NCBI GenBank assembly: GCA_015501595.1
Contig: JADNRX010000106.1
Coordinates: 1 to 64,000 of the forward strand
DNA from: Hymenopellis radicata
Lineage: Eukaryota; Basidiomycota; Agaricomycetes; Agaricales; Physalacriaceae
Length of the DNA stretch: 64,000 nt
Direction of reading: 5' to 3'
Part shown: piece by piece, positions 23,509-34,746 of the stretch
Layout: each line of letters starts with the position of its first letter
How positions within the stretch are numbered: the stretch's first letter is position 1
The notes under the pieces: generated by a model
The model's input: only the letters and a program-made list of their open reading frames with translations
Database searches by the model: none
Told to the model about the DNA's origin: nothing
Made by a program: the position numbers and the translations under genes

Positions 23509-26500
23509 GATGGTAAGACGTTAGAGACACGGATATGAATTCGCCCCAATTTATAGGTTTTAGATCGGCCTCCACCGAGCCTCCACCTTCAGTTAGGAAA
23601 CGGGAATAACATTCTGCACCCAACTATTACAATAGATCTGTCGTGTACGACAGTGACAACGCTAATCACCGGCTCACTAACGTTCACCAGGACCGCGAGA
23701 ACAAAAACGTACAGCGGTCCACTAGCGCCGCTACTTCAAACCCACCAACCGAAATATATGCGCATGATAACTGCGAGATACGGACACAATTTCACCTAGA
23801 AATGTAGATTAGTGCGATGAACGAGGGACAAAAGGATAGAGGAAATGAATCAGAGAACCGGGTATCGACAGAGCCTGTCCCCGAAGGAACAGTTTCGGAC
23901 GGCACTTCCTAATTGCTTCGGTTGAAAATCGTCATGCGTATTGGTAGAAGGGAACTAGACACGCCCAAAAAGATTTGGATACTCACATAGATCCTGTCTA
24001 GGTAGCCAACGACGGTCCATCGAGCTCGCCGCACCAATCACAGCTGTCCTGATCAGCAGTAACAGCAAAGACTGAACAACAACCGGGTGACATGGTACAT
24101 TAACCCGACGGGGCTCAATCCACTGGCGAAACTCAGGCGATAGTCGAAACAACAGGCATACCATTCATTTGCGACACAGAGCGTACGGCACTGCGATGCA
24201 TATCGACACGGGAATCAATCAACGCCGTCTACAATTGAAGGTCTTCAGTATAGGGTGGGTCCGACGCACCGCCAGGTGGATGCATAACGCGTTTCAAGAG
24301 CGCCACCTCGCGCAGTAACGGCGAGACTTTCGTTAACTGTTAACAGAGTCAATGGGGATTAGGCGACAAGGACTCAACATAACATACCTGCAACAAGACG
24401 CATATAAGATGGACGGAGAAACAGCCATAAGGTGGGCGAGATGAACGTGGAAGGCGCTGTGGAACGCGACGGCGACGACGATGGTGAAAAGAAAAGCAGG
24501 CGACGAAAAAGTTTTGTCCTCCCGAAAACTTTAAGCTCCGATTCAACCGGCACCACGGCAGCAAAGGCAAGTGGTCACCGCCTCAGCTCATCTTTCAGTA
24601 AGTTAAAGAAAACGTAGCAGCCCCGAGAACGCGCCTATGGTTAGGGAACCTGTGCTGATGGTACGATACGTGTCGACAGTGTTCCTAATAGCGGCCCGCC
24701 GAACTTGTTCGAATCCTGGCGTACCGCCCTTCCTCGCCACTGACTCATCTAGGCAGACAATTCCTTGTGAACAAATAAAACGATCTAGCCTCTCGTTTCA
24801 TCAGAGGCTCGCGGATCTTGGACATGCTAATCCAGAATTCACACCGGACGGTCCTTCATACATGAGATTGGAGTAATAAACTGTGAGCACGTCTCAAAAA
24901 ACGTTATATCCTCTGTCAAGTCCAATGCCGTGGTCAACGGTGTTCCTCTTATCTAAGAGATGTCTTCAATGCACGTACAGATATCGAGTTCGCTTCGGTC
25001 TAGTCCCTCGCCGGGTCACTAGACGACCACCTCAAAGGAAAGTTTTCCTTCGGCGCCCTACATAGTCCACTTCGTCAAGACGCTTCCATTATAGTGCCAG
25101 TCAGGCGGCCAACCATGAATTCTTGCGACTCGAAGCGCCACAATCATACTATGTGCCATCCTATCGATCTGTGCATCTGTGGTTCCATATTGCAAGTCAG
25201 CCTTTACCCGACGCGACGAGTGGAATAGGACGCTAACACTAGAGTCACCAATATCCTCTAGAGCGTCCTGTTATTAAGAAGATAGCGCGGGAGAAGAGGA
25301 GGGGAAATAGAAGAGGAATCCGTGTCAATACCGATGGTATAACGAAATATCCTTCGACTTCTTAATGTTCGTTCCTATAGAGCACAAGGTATTCTGATTG
25401 CTTCATACCGCACCATCTGGTCCCGTTCATTTGCATCGTCACTTACCAATCGTCCCGAATTGCCCGATACGGCCCGTAGCTCCCACCCTCCAGCAGACGA
25501 CCACCATTATTTCCGCGCTCGTGGCACGACAGCCTCTACATCTTCCCCAAAATGATGAGCACCCACGTAAACCGCTTTGACTTTCTTTCCCAATCTGCAT
25601 CCCTATGCCCTATCACGATGATCACTGTGGTTGAAAAATGACTTATCAGTGCTCATACACATTGCTTCTCTCAAATGACACACCGACTGGCCTCGGAGCT
25701 CGCGTATTCAATGGTCTTGTTATCTCTGACAACATGGAAGTGTGCACAGGAAGGCAGCCACACGTTCGGGTACCTGTGCTAGACTCGGAGCGCGTTATTC
25801 ATCATCACCACAAGGCATTTTGTCGAGCACGAGTTTGTTACAATGTTGTTCGAGGCTCATGCTATTTGGAACAACGCACGCGCCGCTTTGCAATCGCTAA
25901 ACTTCCATTCTAAAGCCTGTTTAAGGGACGTTGGGCGCTTTGCAGTCTCCTGTGAGTAATAGGCCTCCATTCTCTTTGTCATTTGGGTTCATCCTTCCAT
26001 GCATAGCATCTCTAGCTAACTACAGTAATTGTACTTTCTGATCAACGCAGGATCCTTACCCAACCATCACGGTAACAGGCACGCCACAATGTTCACGTGG
26101 ATAGACATAGCGGTCTTCCCAGCTCTATCCACATGCGCCAGTGATTGTTTCCAGATGCCCTCCATCACGTAGGCATCGCCTGTCCATTTTCGCATGCTTT
26201 CTCTATAGCCTTTCGCCATGGTCTGACTAGATTGCGCGTCTCGCCGTATGGATTTTTGCAGAGACACGCGTTCTTCGCTCTTGGCGTGGCGGGTATACAT
26301 ACACACCGGCCTAACTCCCCGTAAGGAAGCGCGTCGTCTTCTCATTTCTCCTATCTCTGTGAGAGCACCCTGATCCCATATCAGAATCCACCTACGTATG
26401 GATTCTATCTCGAAGCAGTCATCATGATATCGCTTCTCCTCTTGGGGATACTAGTATCCATATGTGGCCTCTTTACAGCCTGCTCGCTGTGTGCTATTTA

Positions 26501-26582
26501 AGACGCGACATTATCCTGATTTCGACAGGCTTCAGCTCCCCGCTCGAGTAGACGTCTTCACAGCCCAGATCTCGGTACAAAG
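23509..26582. other. 3-kb stretch without a supported gene
   Basis: Open frames here are short and not connected by convincing splice sites. A 61-codon frame at 24432-24617 (+) encodes an acidic-then-basic peptide (KKSRRRKSF) and a 91-codon frame lies at 25638-25913 (+). Neither has family support. The last part carries TATTTAAG at 26496-26503, which probably serves the fungalysin gene. Confidence 0.35.
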
Positions 26583-28818
26583 ATGGTTTCCTTCACCAAG
26601 CTTCTCTCTTTCGTCCTCCTCGCCGTGTCTGCGCAGGCCGTTCCGTTCCCCGCGTCCTCCAAGTTCGCGACCCACCGTACCCGCGTGATTGGCGGCGGGG
26701 CTCGCTGTGGAGACTTTCCACCCGGCGACAGAGTATAAGGTGATTCTATTTTTCCCATCCGTCTCCTCCTGTGGGGTATTGATTCCGCTTTAAAGACCTT
26801 TGGTACCGAAGGCAAGGAGATTCCTGCCTCTTTGGTGGCCCAATCTCTCGAAGATACTACCAAGGCCGTCGTCGCTTCTGAGCTCGGCATCGACGCCGAT
26901 AAGGTCGCGTACACCAGCGGCTTCGCTAAGGACGCTGACGCCGTTAGCTACACCTACGCGAAGCAAGTTCATGTAAGAACAGTTTTGACGTTTTCATTTC
27001 GGTTTTTGACCGTCTTCTAGGATGGCGTAGAATTCCTCAACGCTGTCGCCAATGTCGCTATCAAGGATAACAAGATAGTCGCCTTTGGCGCTTCTTTCGT
27101 TGATACCTGTAAGTTCCATCAGAACGCGTTGTTGTAATGCGATGATGCTCATTAATGTTATAGCCAACATCGCCGACTCGACCCCCACCATCGATGTCCA
27201 AAGCGCGATCTCCACCGTCGAGGACCAGTTGGATGGTACTTTCAACGGCTATACAGCCCTTAACTATCTTTCCCTTGCCGATGGTTCCGTCGCTCTTACG
27301 CACGCCATCCAAGTCCAGAACGAGGAGACCAACGCCTGGTTGGAGGCTTACGTCGACGCACACACTGGTGAACTACTGAGCGTTGTTGACTTCGTTTCGG
27401 ACCTTACAGTAACTCTCTCATCTTTCACATATCACATATCGCTGACATCTGCGGATAGTACAAGGTCATCCCCATCCAGAAGGACGCCGTTACGGAGGGT
27501 TTGGAAACACTTGTTGATCCCGAGAACCTCGACTCTTCCCCAAGCGGATGGGTCACCACCAGCGCGACCGCGTAAGTCCTTTTTCTCCGCACCGATAACC
27601 GCGTTAATGAGAGCTTTCAGCGGTAACAATGTCGTCGCTTTCAAGTCATCGCAATCGGCGACGACGAGCACGTCTTCCACCGGCGTTTTCAACTACACGT
27701 ACGACACCACTCTCGCTCCCACCGGTGGTTCGAATGTTGATGCCGCGCGTGTGAACGCTTTCTACATCATCAACACCGTACACGACTTCCTCTACCAATA
27801 CGGATGGACCGAGTCCTCGTTCAACTTCCAGACCGACAACTTTGGCAAGGGAGGCTCCGGCAACGACCGTGTTCTGATGAGCGTGCAGGACTCTAGCGGC
27901 ACCAACAACGCCAACTTTGCCACTCCGCGCGAGTAAGTCGCTTGTTGGCGTCTTGTTGTTGAAATAGACACTGATGATTCCATTCCAGTGGTAGCAGCGG
28001 AACGTGCAGAATGTTCATCTGGACCTTGACGACTCCTCGCGCGACGGCTCGCTCCAGAACGATATCATCGTGCACGAGTTCACGCATGGACTGACTAACC
28101 GGATGACGGGCGGAGGAACCGGGACATGTCTGCAGACCACCGAGGCCGGCGGTATGGGCGAGGGATGGTCAGATGCCATGGCCGCGTATGTTTCTTTCCT
28201 TATCCACTGGTTATGATTAAAAGCTGAACTGTCGAATAGATGGACTGAGCAGAAGTCTGCGACAGTTCCTGATTACACTATGGCTGACTGGGTCATCGAC
28301 GATGATGCTGGTATTCGCAGCCACCCGTACTCGACCTCGGCTTCCGTCAACCCCCTGCGCTACTCGAGCATTGCTACTCTTAATGAAGTTCACGGTAAGT
28401 GTCATGCTGCATTAAACAAGTCGCAGAGTTTAATGCGAGTCAGATATCGGAGAAGTCTGGGCCAACATCTTGTACAACGTCTACGCCGCCCTCGTTGGCG
28501 AACTCGGCTGGTCGTCGACTGCAAGGACCGACCCAACTGGCTCGGAAGGAAACGTCGTCTGGCTCCACCTTCTTGTCGACGCTCTCGCTCTGCAGCCTTG
28601 CAACCCTACTCGTGAGTAGCCCAACTTTCCATTGTCATCCTCTTGTTCACGCATGTCGTCGCGCAGTCGTCAGCGCTCGTGATGCCTGGATCCAAGCCGA
28701 TGTTAACCGATACGGCGGTGCGAACAGCTGCACTCTCTGGACCGCCTTTGCCAGCCGTGGTCTCGGTGTCGGTGCCGCCAACTTTGTTGACAGCTCGGCT
28801 GTCCCAAGCGGCTGTTAA
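26583..28818 (+). CDS. Fungalysin metalloprotease (peptidase M36)
   Basis: Ten exons: 26583-26739, 26796-26972, 27021-27108, 27164-27408, 27459-27571, 27621-27932, 27989-28185, 28240-28394, 28444-28611, 28667-28818, about 588 aa. A signal peptide leads into the fungalysin/thermolysin propeptide (FTP) and PepSY-like inhibitory region (up to about residue 230), then the catalytic domain. The zinc site is HEFTHG, with the third ligand in EAGGMGEGWSDAMA, and NRMTGGG lies between. The C-terminal helix domain ends in SSAVPSGC. Family members are secreted elastase/collagenase-like proteases that autoprocess. Frame breaks lie at the G run 26692-26700 and near 28038 (one base missing before RDGSLQND). 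Both look like sequence errors. Confidence 0.92.
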
Positions 28819-28978
28819 GCAAAATGTCTTTTTTCCTGGGGTTTATTATGGGAAGTGGCAAAGAATACTACTTATGACGTGATGTATATTTAACGCAAGT
28901 GTATCGAAATGTAGCCAGGATATATCCAGATAATCCAGATTCAGAGAAACTTGTCCAACTTTCGGGCAATTGGCACAG

Positions 28979-29045
28979 ATGCGTCTAGCGGTAAGGGAGC
29001 GGACGGATATGGAAATGCGCGGGTTGACGCAGCAAGGATGGCAGC
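28979..29045 (+). pseudogene. Fragment of a Zn2Cys6-type regulator
   Basis: About 22 codons (QMRLAVRERTDMEMRG and following) match the MRLLVRERTDMEVRG segment of the regulator encoded at 45853-47684, in the orientation predicted if the 29-32.8 kb block is an inverted copy of the 42.4-46 kb block. Start, DNA-binding domain and most of the body are absent. It marks the outer edge of the left duplication arm. Confidence 0.6.
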
Positions 29046-29136
29046 CTAACATCTTGCTTGTAATAGTGGAGAACTCTTACATGATGTACATAGAGACCCC
29101 AAAGCAAAACATGTACGCATTACATCCGTTGATCCC

Positions 29137-31767
29137 TCAGCTCGACTCCTTGGTCTCTTTCCTTGCTGTCTTCCCTTCATTTGTTGTCTTCTTCTCCCTC
29201 TTCCGATCCAGATATAGCTCCTCATCCTGAGCATACTTTGTCCACTTGTCCTGTACATCGTCGGGTGTCCCTACATGGTCGCGAACCAACTGTTCCAGCT
29301 TTCGATCGCTCCATTTCCGTAGACGCATCATGAACGTCGCATACTGATACATCTGGATGGGCGAGGAAATATCGAAGGAACGTACATTACGGTCCATGAT
29401 GAAGATCGTCTGTGATATCGTTAGCTCAGTCCGAAACATTTGGTGAAATACCACACACGTCAGACTCTTTCGAATGCCAACAACAGAGAACAACTCCGAC
29501 AGTGCCATTTGTCGCTACCCCGTACACCGGCTGCTTCTTGAAACTCAGACTTGCCAAGAACTCAACCGCACTGACTAGACAGAGTTTAAGCTGACGCACA
29601 GCTGTCGTCGGGGTCTGGTTCACTGTCTTGTACTCCCCCAAAAACACCGGCAACAAAGGGTGTCCTTCTAAGTCAGACGAACCAGGGACGAGGTGTGTAG
29701 CTAACTCGGGAAGAATCTTGATCATATTCGGGGCTACTGATTCGGTGGGATTCACAGAGTACGGATCGACTTCGAATTTTGAGCCCTTTCGGCGACTGGG
29801 AGCTGCCTGGCGATCGGAAGCACGACCTGTGGGTGCCCGTAGATCATGCTCCCCGACAATTGTGGCCAGTGCCGCGACGATAGAAGGAGGCAGCGAGGGC
29901 ATCGCGGCATCGTTTGAAAGTTCGACGAAGGGATGTAGAACCGGTACCTTCAGCATAGGGGCGGGGAACGCAGCGAGGCTATCGCATCTCGCGTTGTCCG
30001 TTTCCTGCCCAGCACGCTTGAGAATAACATCAGAAAATTCAGCACTCATCAGCCCTTCAACCTCGAGACGGCGAGCCTTAGCGTGAACAAAGGCATCCGT
30101 GAGCATTCGGGCTGAATTGACGAAATTCCGTTGACCTCGAGTATCATCTCGAATAAATGGAGCAAAAAAAAATGCGGCTTTGCACAACTCCATGCTGATC
30201 TGGGCGCGATTGAGACTAGCCTCGCGACTTACGGTTGGTAGACGGCGATAAGCCGTAAGATCATTGTAGAGATCAACCATGGCATTGAGCTCGTTGGCAC
30301 TTGCGCGAGTTGCGTCAAGGAGAGGGCCATCCCGTGCCGCAAAATTCAGTATATCGTCCTCGAGTTGTATACAGGCTACCTCTATGACATTTCGATCATA
30401 GAGAAAGCTTCCAATACTGAGATGAACATCGGAGGATATTCCCTGCTCACTCAGGGCGCAAAGTCTAAATATTCGTGTGAGGCGGACAAAGTTATCAAGC
30501 AAGCGGACGCACTCGGATGCTGGACGACGAGTTGAGAGTACAGAAGCGCCATCTGTAAGTTTGCCCGACGACTCAGATTTGGGACTAAAGAGATTGTTCA
30601 TATCATTGTTCGAGGACAGCAGTGATCGTCGTACCCTTCGCATTCTCTGAAGGGGCTATCAGTCTGAATATCTCAAAGGCGGAAACTGGGTGCATACACA
30701 TTTCCATGCACAATAGAGTCCTCGACCTCTGGAGGTTGGAGAACGTCTTCGGGGATAGATTTTGGCCCTGGACTACGGTTCCGCGACGGCGTAGTGCGAC
30801 TATCACTGTGCCGAGAAGTGAGATTTTTGGAGGAACCAGTGGAAGCATGAGGCATAGCAGTGAGAGTCTTGTTACTAGGCGATCCCGAGGAGCCGAGCGA
30901 AGACAGAGGGGAGGTCTTCAAAGGTTTTCTGGAGTGCATAAAGAATTTATGAGATGAATCAGTCAGAAAATCACGCACGAGGCTGTCAAATTAGATTGAA
31001 CATGATGAAGCCATGTCAATATCTTGTCTTGCCATGATTCTGGGGTGCGCTTCAGATCGTCAAGATGAGAATCAGCTCGCCATTTTACATCGCTGTAAAG
31101 TGCCAGTAGTCATACACATGCACATCCGGCGGCATACTCTCTACAAACGAGTGAGAGGATGTAGAAACCGCAGTAGAGCGAGAACTCTCTGAGCGGTCAT
31201 ATGAGTCTTCGTCTGTGCCGTCCACTGAGACTGACTCAGGATCGATTGACGTCGCATCGTTGGAAGAGTCATCTGACGATGGTGAGACTACAGAGGCCAA
31301 CATAGTGGCCTCGCCGACTGTCATATTACCCAATTTGTCGAGATACGAACGAGCGAAACGGACGTTCTCACTAGGAATTGAGATTAGAAGTCTCATCTCT
31401 GAAACATCAATGCATCATACCTGACATGGGCATCCGGGTAACAAAACCGTAACAGCGCATAAAGTAAGAGGGAAACAAAAGGACGCGTTTGGCGGCTGGT
31501 GGCGTTTGAATCACGCAACGTTCGTATCATCGACACGGTAGATAGCAGGGTGTCCATTATGTCCACGAGTTCGTGAGGCAGGCCGTCATAAGAGACTGAC
31601 ACGGGATAACGTGTTGTTACTTCTGACCAAAGGAGGGACGCTCTAGGCCGCAGAGTGGGGTGAGAAGACAACAGGCTGGGTGGTAGGTCGTTGGTGAGAT
31701 ATTGGGAAATCGTAGAAACTTGTGGCGGCCATTGAGAAGAGTCTGATATAGCAATATGGTCAGACAT
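29137..31767 (-). pseudogene. Gene M, left copy: disrupted, nuclease-like C-terminal domain
   Basis: The start at 31767 opens a 115-codon exon, spliced at about 31430 to a Ser/Asp-rich segment. There a 400-500-base piece that is still present in the right copy is missing (junction near 31103), which ends the frame. Farther on a Ser/Pro-rich linker, a long open block (30643-29459) and a last exon (29409-29137, joined by GTGTGT...ACAG) remain. The C-terminal part has LLPVFLGEYKTVNQ, a strand carrying an E-x-K pair, then VYGVATNGTVGVV and IFIMDRNVRSFDISSP. This arrangement resembles PD-(D/E)XK nuclease-like domains seen in basidiomycete FunK1- and Crinkler-associated proteins. The nuclease reading is inference from the motif only. 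Confidence 0.65.
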
Positions 31768-31908
31768 GGACGCGATGATGGTGGTTGCGGTTTGAGTTGC
31801 ATAGCGTCATGTGATCGTCACTCGATCATCGCCAGAAAACAGCGAGACGCACGCCCGCTCCTTCCTTCCTACCACATCCTTCTATCTTCAATTTCTATTT
31901 GATTCGCT
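31768..31908. promoter_or_regulatory. Divergent promoter between genes M and S, left arm
   Basis: Exactly 141 bases separate the ATG of M (-) and the ATG of S (+). The right arm has the same distance (43299-43439) and nearly the same sequence, including a GTGATCGTCACTCGATCATCG-type palindromic patch. Conservation of length in otherwise decaying copies suggests that it was functional when duplicated. Confidence 0.6.
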
Positions 31909-32732
31909 ATGCCACAGAGTCTGGAACTCGCCTCTAGCTGCTGCTCTACCTCTTCCTCTTCGCTGTTCGAGCACCAGGCCTCGAATTCCTCCGATTCGCA
32001 CACGGACAATTCCCCGCTTATCTCAGACGAAAAGCAGCCTTTTCTCGCTGAGCGAGTGTGGTACATTCCGCATAGAATCTCCAGGAGTAGACCCAAGGAG
32101 GCGCCCGTACTTTTAGCTGAAGAGGAGTTGGACTACGACGCTGAGCCGGAGGAAATCAAGGAATCGTCTTTCCGAGGCAACAGACTGTTTACCAAGAAAC
32201 GCGTAGCGAGTGGACAGAAACGCCGTTCCTCTCTTCGTGCAACACAAGAAAAGGTGGAGTTCAATCTCTTTTCAAATGAGTAGGCCTAACTTTGTATTTA
32301 CAGACTACGTTCACTGGTTTAGGCATTGTTCTCGCTGGCGAGTCCGAACAGCCGTCAACAATCTTGGCAATGCCTCAGAAACCGCGTCTCATGGCCACCA
32401 CGTTACCTGGATCGCCCTCGCCCGTATTCCTTCCTCGCCGCATGTTCAGCCCCCTCGCTTCATCGCCGTTGCACGGCATTCTCTCTCCTCCCAGTGCACT
32501 GATGCGCGCCTCTCCTTTCATTCCACCCATGTCTCCTCCGCGCTCCGCGATTCTCATATCCAACATCGAGCATGCGCCAGGCCTCGGTTTGGTCTATACG
32601 TCCTCTCAAGTCCAAAGTCCAACATCTTCCTTCGTCGAGATTCCGTTATCACCCCTGGCTTCTCACCAGCTTTGGCACATCCGCATCCGCATCTATATGA
32701 CTTACATGATGATTGGCGCCCGTCCATCCTAG
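31909..32732 (+). CDS. Gene S, left copy: Ser/Pro-rich unknown protein
   Basis: Exon 1 (31909-32253, 115 codons) is Ser-rich, then acidic (AEEELDYDAEPEE), then basic (FTKKRVASGQKRR), a possible nuclear localisation signal. A 50-nt intron leads to exon 2 from 32304, with Pro/Ser/Met-rich short motifs (FIPPMSPPRS, GLGLVYTSSQV). In frame it stops at 32732. A better-looking continuation (HPHPHLYDLHDDW to about 32845) lies in another frame, so one base may be missing near 32670. There is no known domain. Low-complexity composition suggests an intrinsically disordered protein, perhaps a nuclear partner of M. Confidence 0.6.
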
Positions 32733-32845
32733 ACGGAAGAGTTGAGCGGAGAGATAGTTGGGACACATCGCCAGGTTTTCCTCGTTTGAGTGTAGCTGAT
32801 TCTGAGCCCAGAAATATTCTTCAGGTAGCCTCTCGCGCCTCCTGA

Positions 32846-33329
32846 ACGGGATTGGCATGGCGTAAGATGTCTTTATCGAGATTGTAGGGTTATTGGCCCT
32901 CTACAAGCCTCCGCTGTTGAGGACTCTTTATATATTATACAACCTTAGCATCCTATTCATGATCATCTTCGTTTTTTCCATGTCATAATGAGGGATGCCG
33001 GTGGTGATGGAGCGCACAGCACTTATATTGTTCCGGATCCATGTTCCACGTAGTATCGTGAATGCAACACGTCAGTTCGTTCCTAACAGCACATTTCGTG
33101 GGGCGCCAAGCGTAAATCCATCAGTTCCGGTGCAATCAACTTAGCTGTTAGACGCTGATATACGATTTATAACAACGCCCAGATAAATTGATAGGCAGTG
33201 GCCTGTCTTCCTTGCGTGAAATAATGTACAGTTTTCATTGAGCGTTACCTCTACCACTTTGCATATGGCAAGAACTTTCCACTACAGACATCATCAATCA
33301 GCCGTTGACCAGACAAGCGACAACTTGAC
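32846..33329. other. Intergenic stretch inside the left arm boundary
   Basis: Similarity to the right arm fades here. No gene is seen. This is the 3' flank shared by gene S (+) and the convergent cyanase gene. Confidence 0.35.
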
Positions 33330-33994
33330 TTACTCAAATGTCAACACCGCCCGGTCACCCTTTGGGTCTGGCTTCCTCTCAACAGTGACTTTGCAGTCAA
33401 TCATCGACATGATCCCGTCACCAAACTGTATCATCCAAGGTTAACATTGCGGGTGAACACGCCAAGACTCGTAGCACACCTTCTCGTGTATAATAGCCTT
33501 GATAGCGGTTCCATAAACCAGAACCGACTGAATGCAAGTACTCAGGATCTGTCATGTGTGAGACGAAGTAGACACACCTCGTAGAGGCGATAGATGACCG
33601 GATCGGTGGGAGGCATGGGACCTAGTCCACGATTGGGCCACCAGTGGTCTCCCAATTCACCAACAAGCCCATTGTGTTGAATGTCGAGCACCTCTGACAC
33701 TTTCTTGAGTTCCTCTTCCGTGAATTTGGCCTGCCCGTAAAAGGCTGCCGCTACCCAGACTTCGTCTTTACCGATGGCCTTGGCGATTGCGTCGAAAGTA
33801 ATGCCTTAGGACGGATGAGGAAAAGACACCATCGATGGAGAGAGCAGTCACCTTTCTTGGCCTTTGCCTCGAACAATTTGGAGTTCGTGGACGGAAGATT
33901 GGCGTAGGGCGCAATAGATGTAGGGATGATCTGGGATGCCATGAGTATGTGGAGATGTGTGGGCTGGGGTTGAACGCACGGTAGCCTGAGACAT
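33330..33994 (-). CDS. cyn1: Cyanate hydratase (cyanase)
   Basis: Exons 33994-33980, 33930-33852, 33804-33578, 33527-33480 and 33425-33330 join perfectly to 154 aa, the normal size of fungal cyanases. A 49-nt first intron makes the protein begin MSQAT. An alternative start at 33942 lies inside that intron. The N-terminal helical domain (KKGITFDAIAKAIGKDEVWV) leads to the catalytic C-terminal domain. Active-site residues are visible: Arg and Glu in VIYRLYE and Ser in FGDGIMSMID. The enzyme converts cyanate plus bicarbonate to ammonia and CO2 as a decamer in the cytosol, removing cyanate and supplying nitrogen. It lies in the single-copy core between the inverted arms. Confidence 0.95.
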
Positions 33995-34184
33995 GGTGAT
34001 GATGGTTAAGAGTGAAAGGCGGATGATGCAAGTATTGGGCAGATGATCACTCTTCGGGGCAAGTATACTCCTGAACAACAATGTGACGGGCTTCATCGGC
34101 ATTACAGGTGGTATTACATGGCCTAAGAGATCAAGCGCGTGAGTAGACGAGCAGCGCTGTGGTAAGATACGCACTGTATATAGT

Positions 34185-34746
34185 TTATGACTCCCCGTTC
34201 TCAACCGGTTTCCAAACATCCTTCGCTGCTTGCATTAGCTCGTACAGTTGCCCGACTTGTTCCGACGACATCTGACAGCGGCCATGAGCGGGAATCAGGA
34301 GAAGTTGCAAGTATCCATACGCACTTTTTCCAACAGCTCGGGATCGAGCGGCTTGCCTCTGAACGCCTTTTCGCGTGGCCCTTTCGAAAGAAGGTCCAAA
34401 TACTGCTTCCACGACGACAAGAAACCAATTATATGCAGAGGATTGTCCACGCGTTGATGCCGCCGAAATTCTGTAGTTCAGAATGGGTAACGAAAGGTGG
34501 AGTCTTCGACTCAGGTCTCACCATGTTTGACGTAGTCGTCGCCAAATAGTTTCATTTCAGGCGGAAGGTGGCGGTGGGCGCGTAGTACATGCCGGTAAAG
34601 CCTAAAAATGAATGTCGGTGAGATTAAACAAGGCGGAGAACAGAAATGGCGCACGGAATCGGGGGGAGGAGAGAGTCGCTGACCTCCTGCAAATTAATAC
34701 GCTGCGTGCGGGCAGCTTTGGCTAGTCGAAGTAGCGAAGGACGCAT
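34185..34746 (-). CDS. SDHAF3: Succinate dehydrogenase assembly factor 3 (ACN9-like, LYR protein)
   Basis: Exons 34746-34655, 34601-34522, 34470-34325 and 34271-34185 join without error to 134 aa. After a basic mitochondrial presequence comes PPIPLYRHVLRAHRHLP with the LYR tripeptide formed across the first splice junction. Then come GDDYVKHEFRRHQRVDNP, IGFLSSWKQYLDLL and a C-terminal helix. Family members act in the mitochondrial matrix and protect or help mature the iron-sulfur subunit of succinate dehydrogenase. The gene lies upstream of cyanase on the same strand, 190 bases away. Confidence 0.93.

Larger units (their letters stand above)
28979..32840. repeat. Left arm of a large inverted duplication
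   Basis: This segment holds, from left to right, a regulator stub, gene M (-), the 141-bp divergent promoter and gene S (+). The right arm (42420-46115) holds the same parts in mirror order. Nucleotide identity is very high over S exon 1 and M exon 1 and lower towards the ends. Internal deletions differ between the arms, so the copies have evolved apart for some time. Confidence 0.85.

Noticed and set aside
24640..24725. Possible tRNA, because GTTCGAATCC resembles a B box
   Set aside because: The flanking bases do not form a T-stem and no acceptor stem or A box at the right distance could be paired.
29628..30086. 152-codon plus-strand frame
   Set aside because: It is the complement of the long open block of gene M and has no independent support.
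33426..33479. In-frame stop in the cyanase gene
   Set aside because: It lies in a 54-nt intron. Splicing joins HEK to FGDGIMS, the expected active-site sequence.
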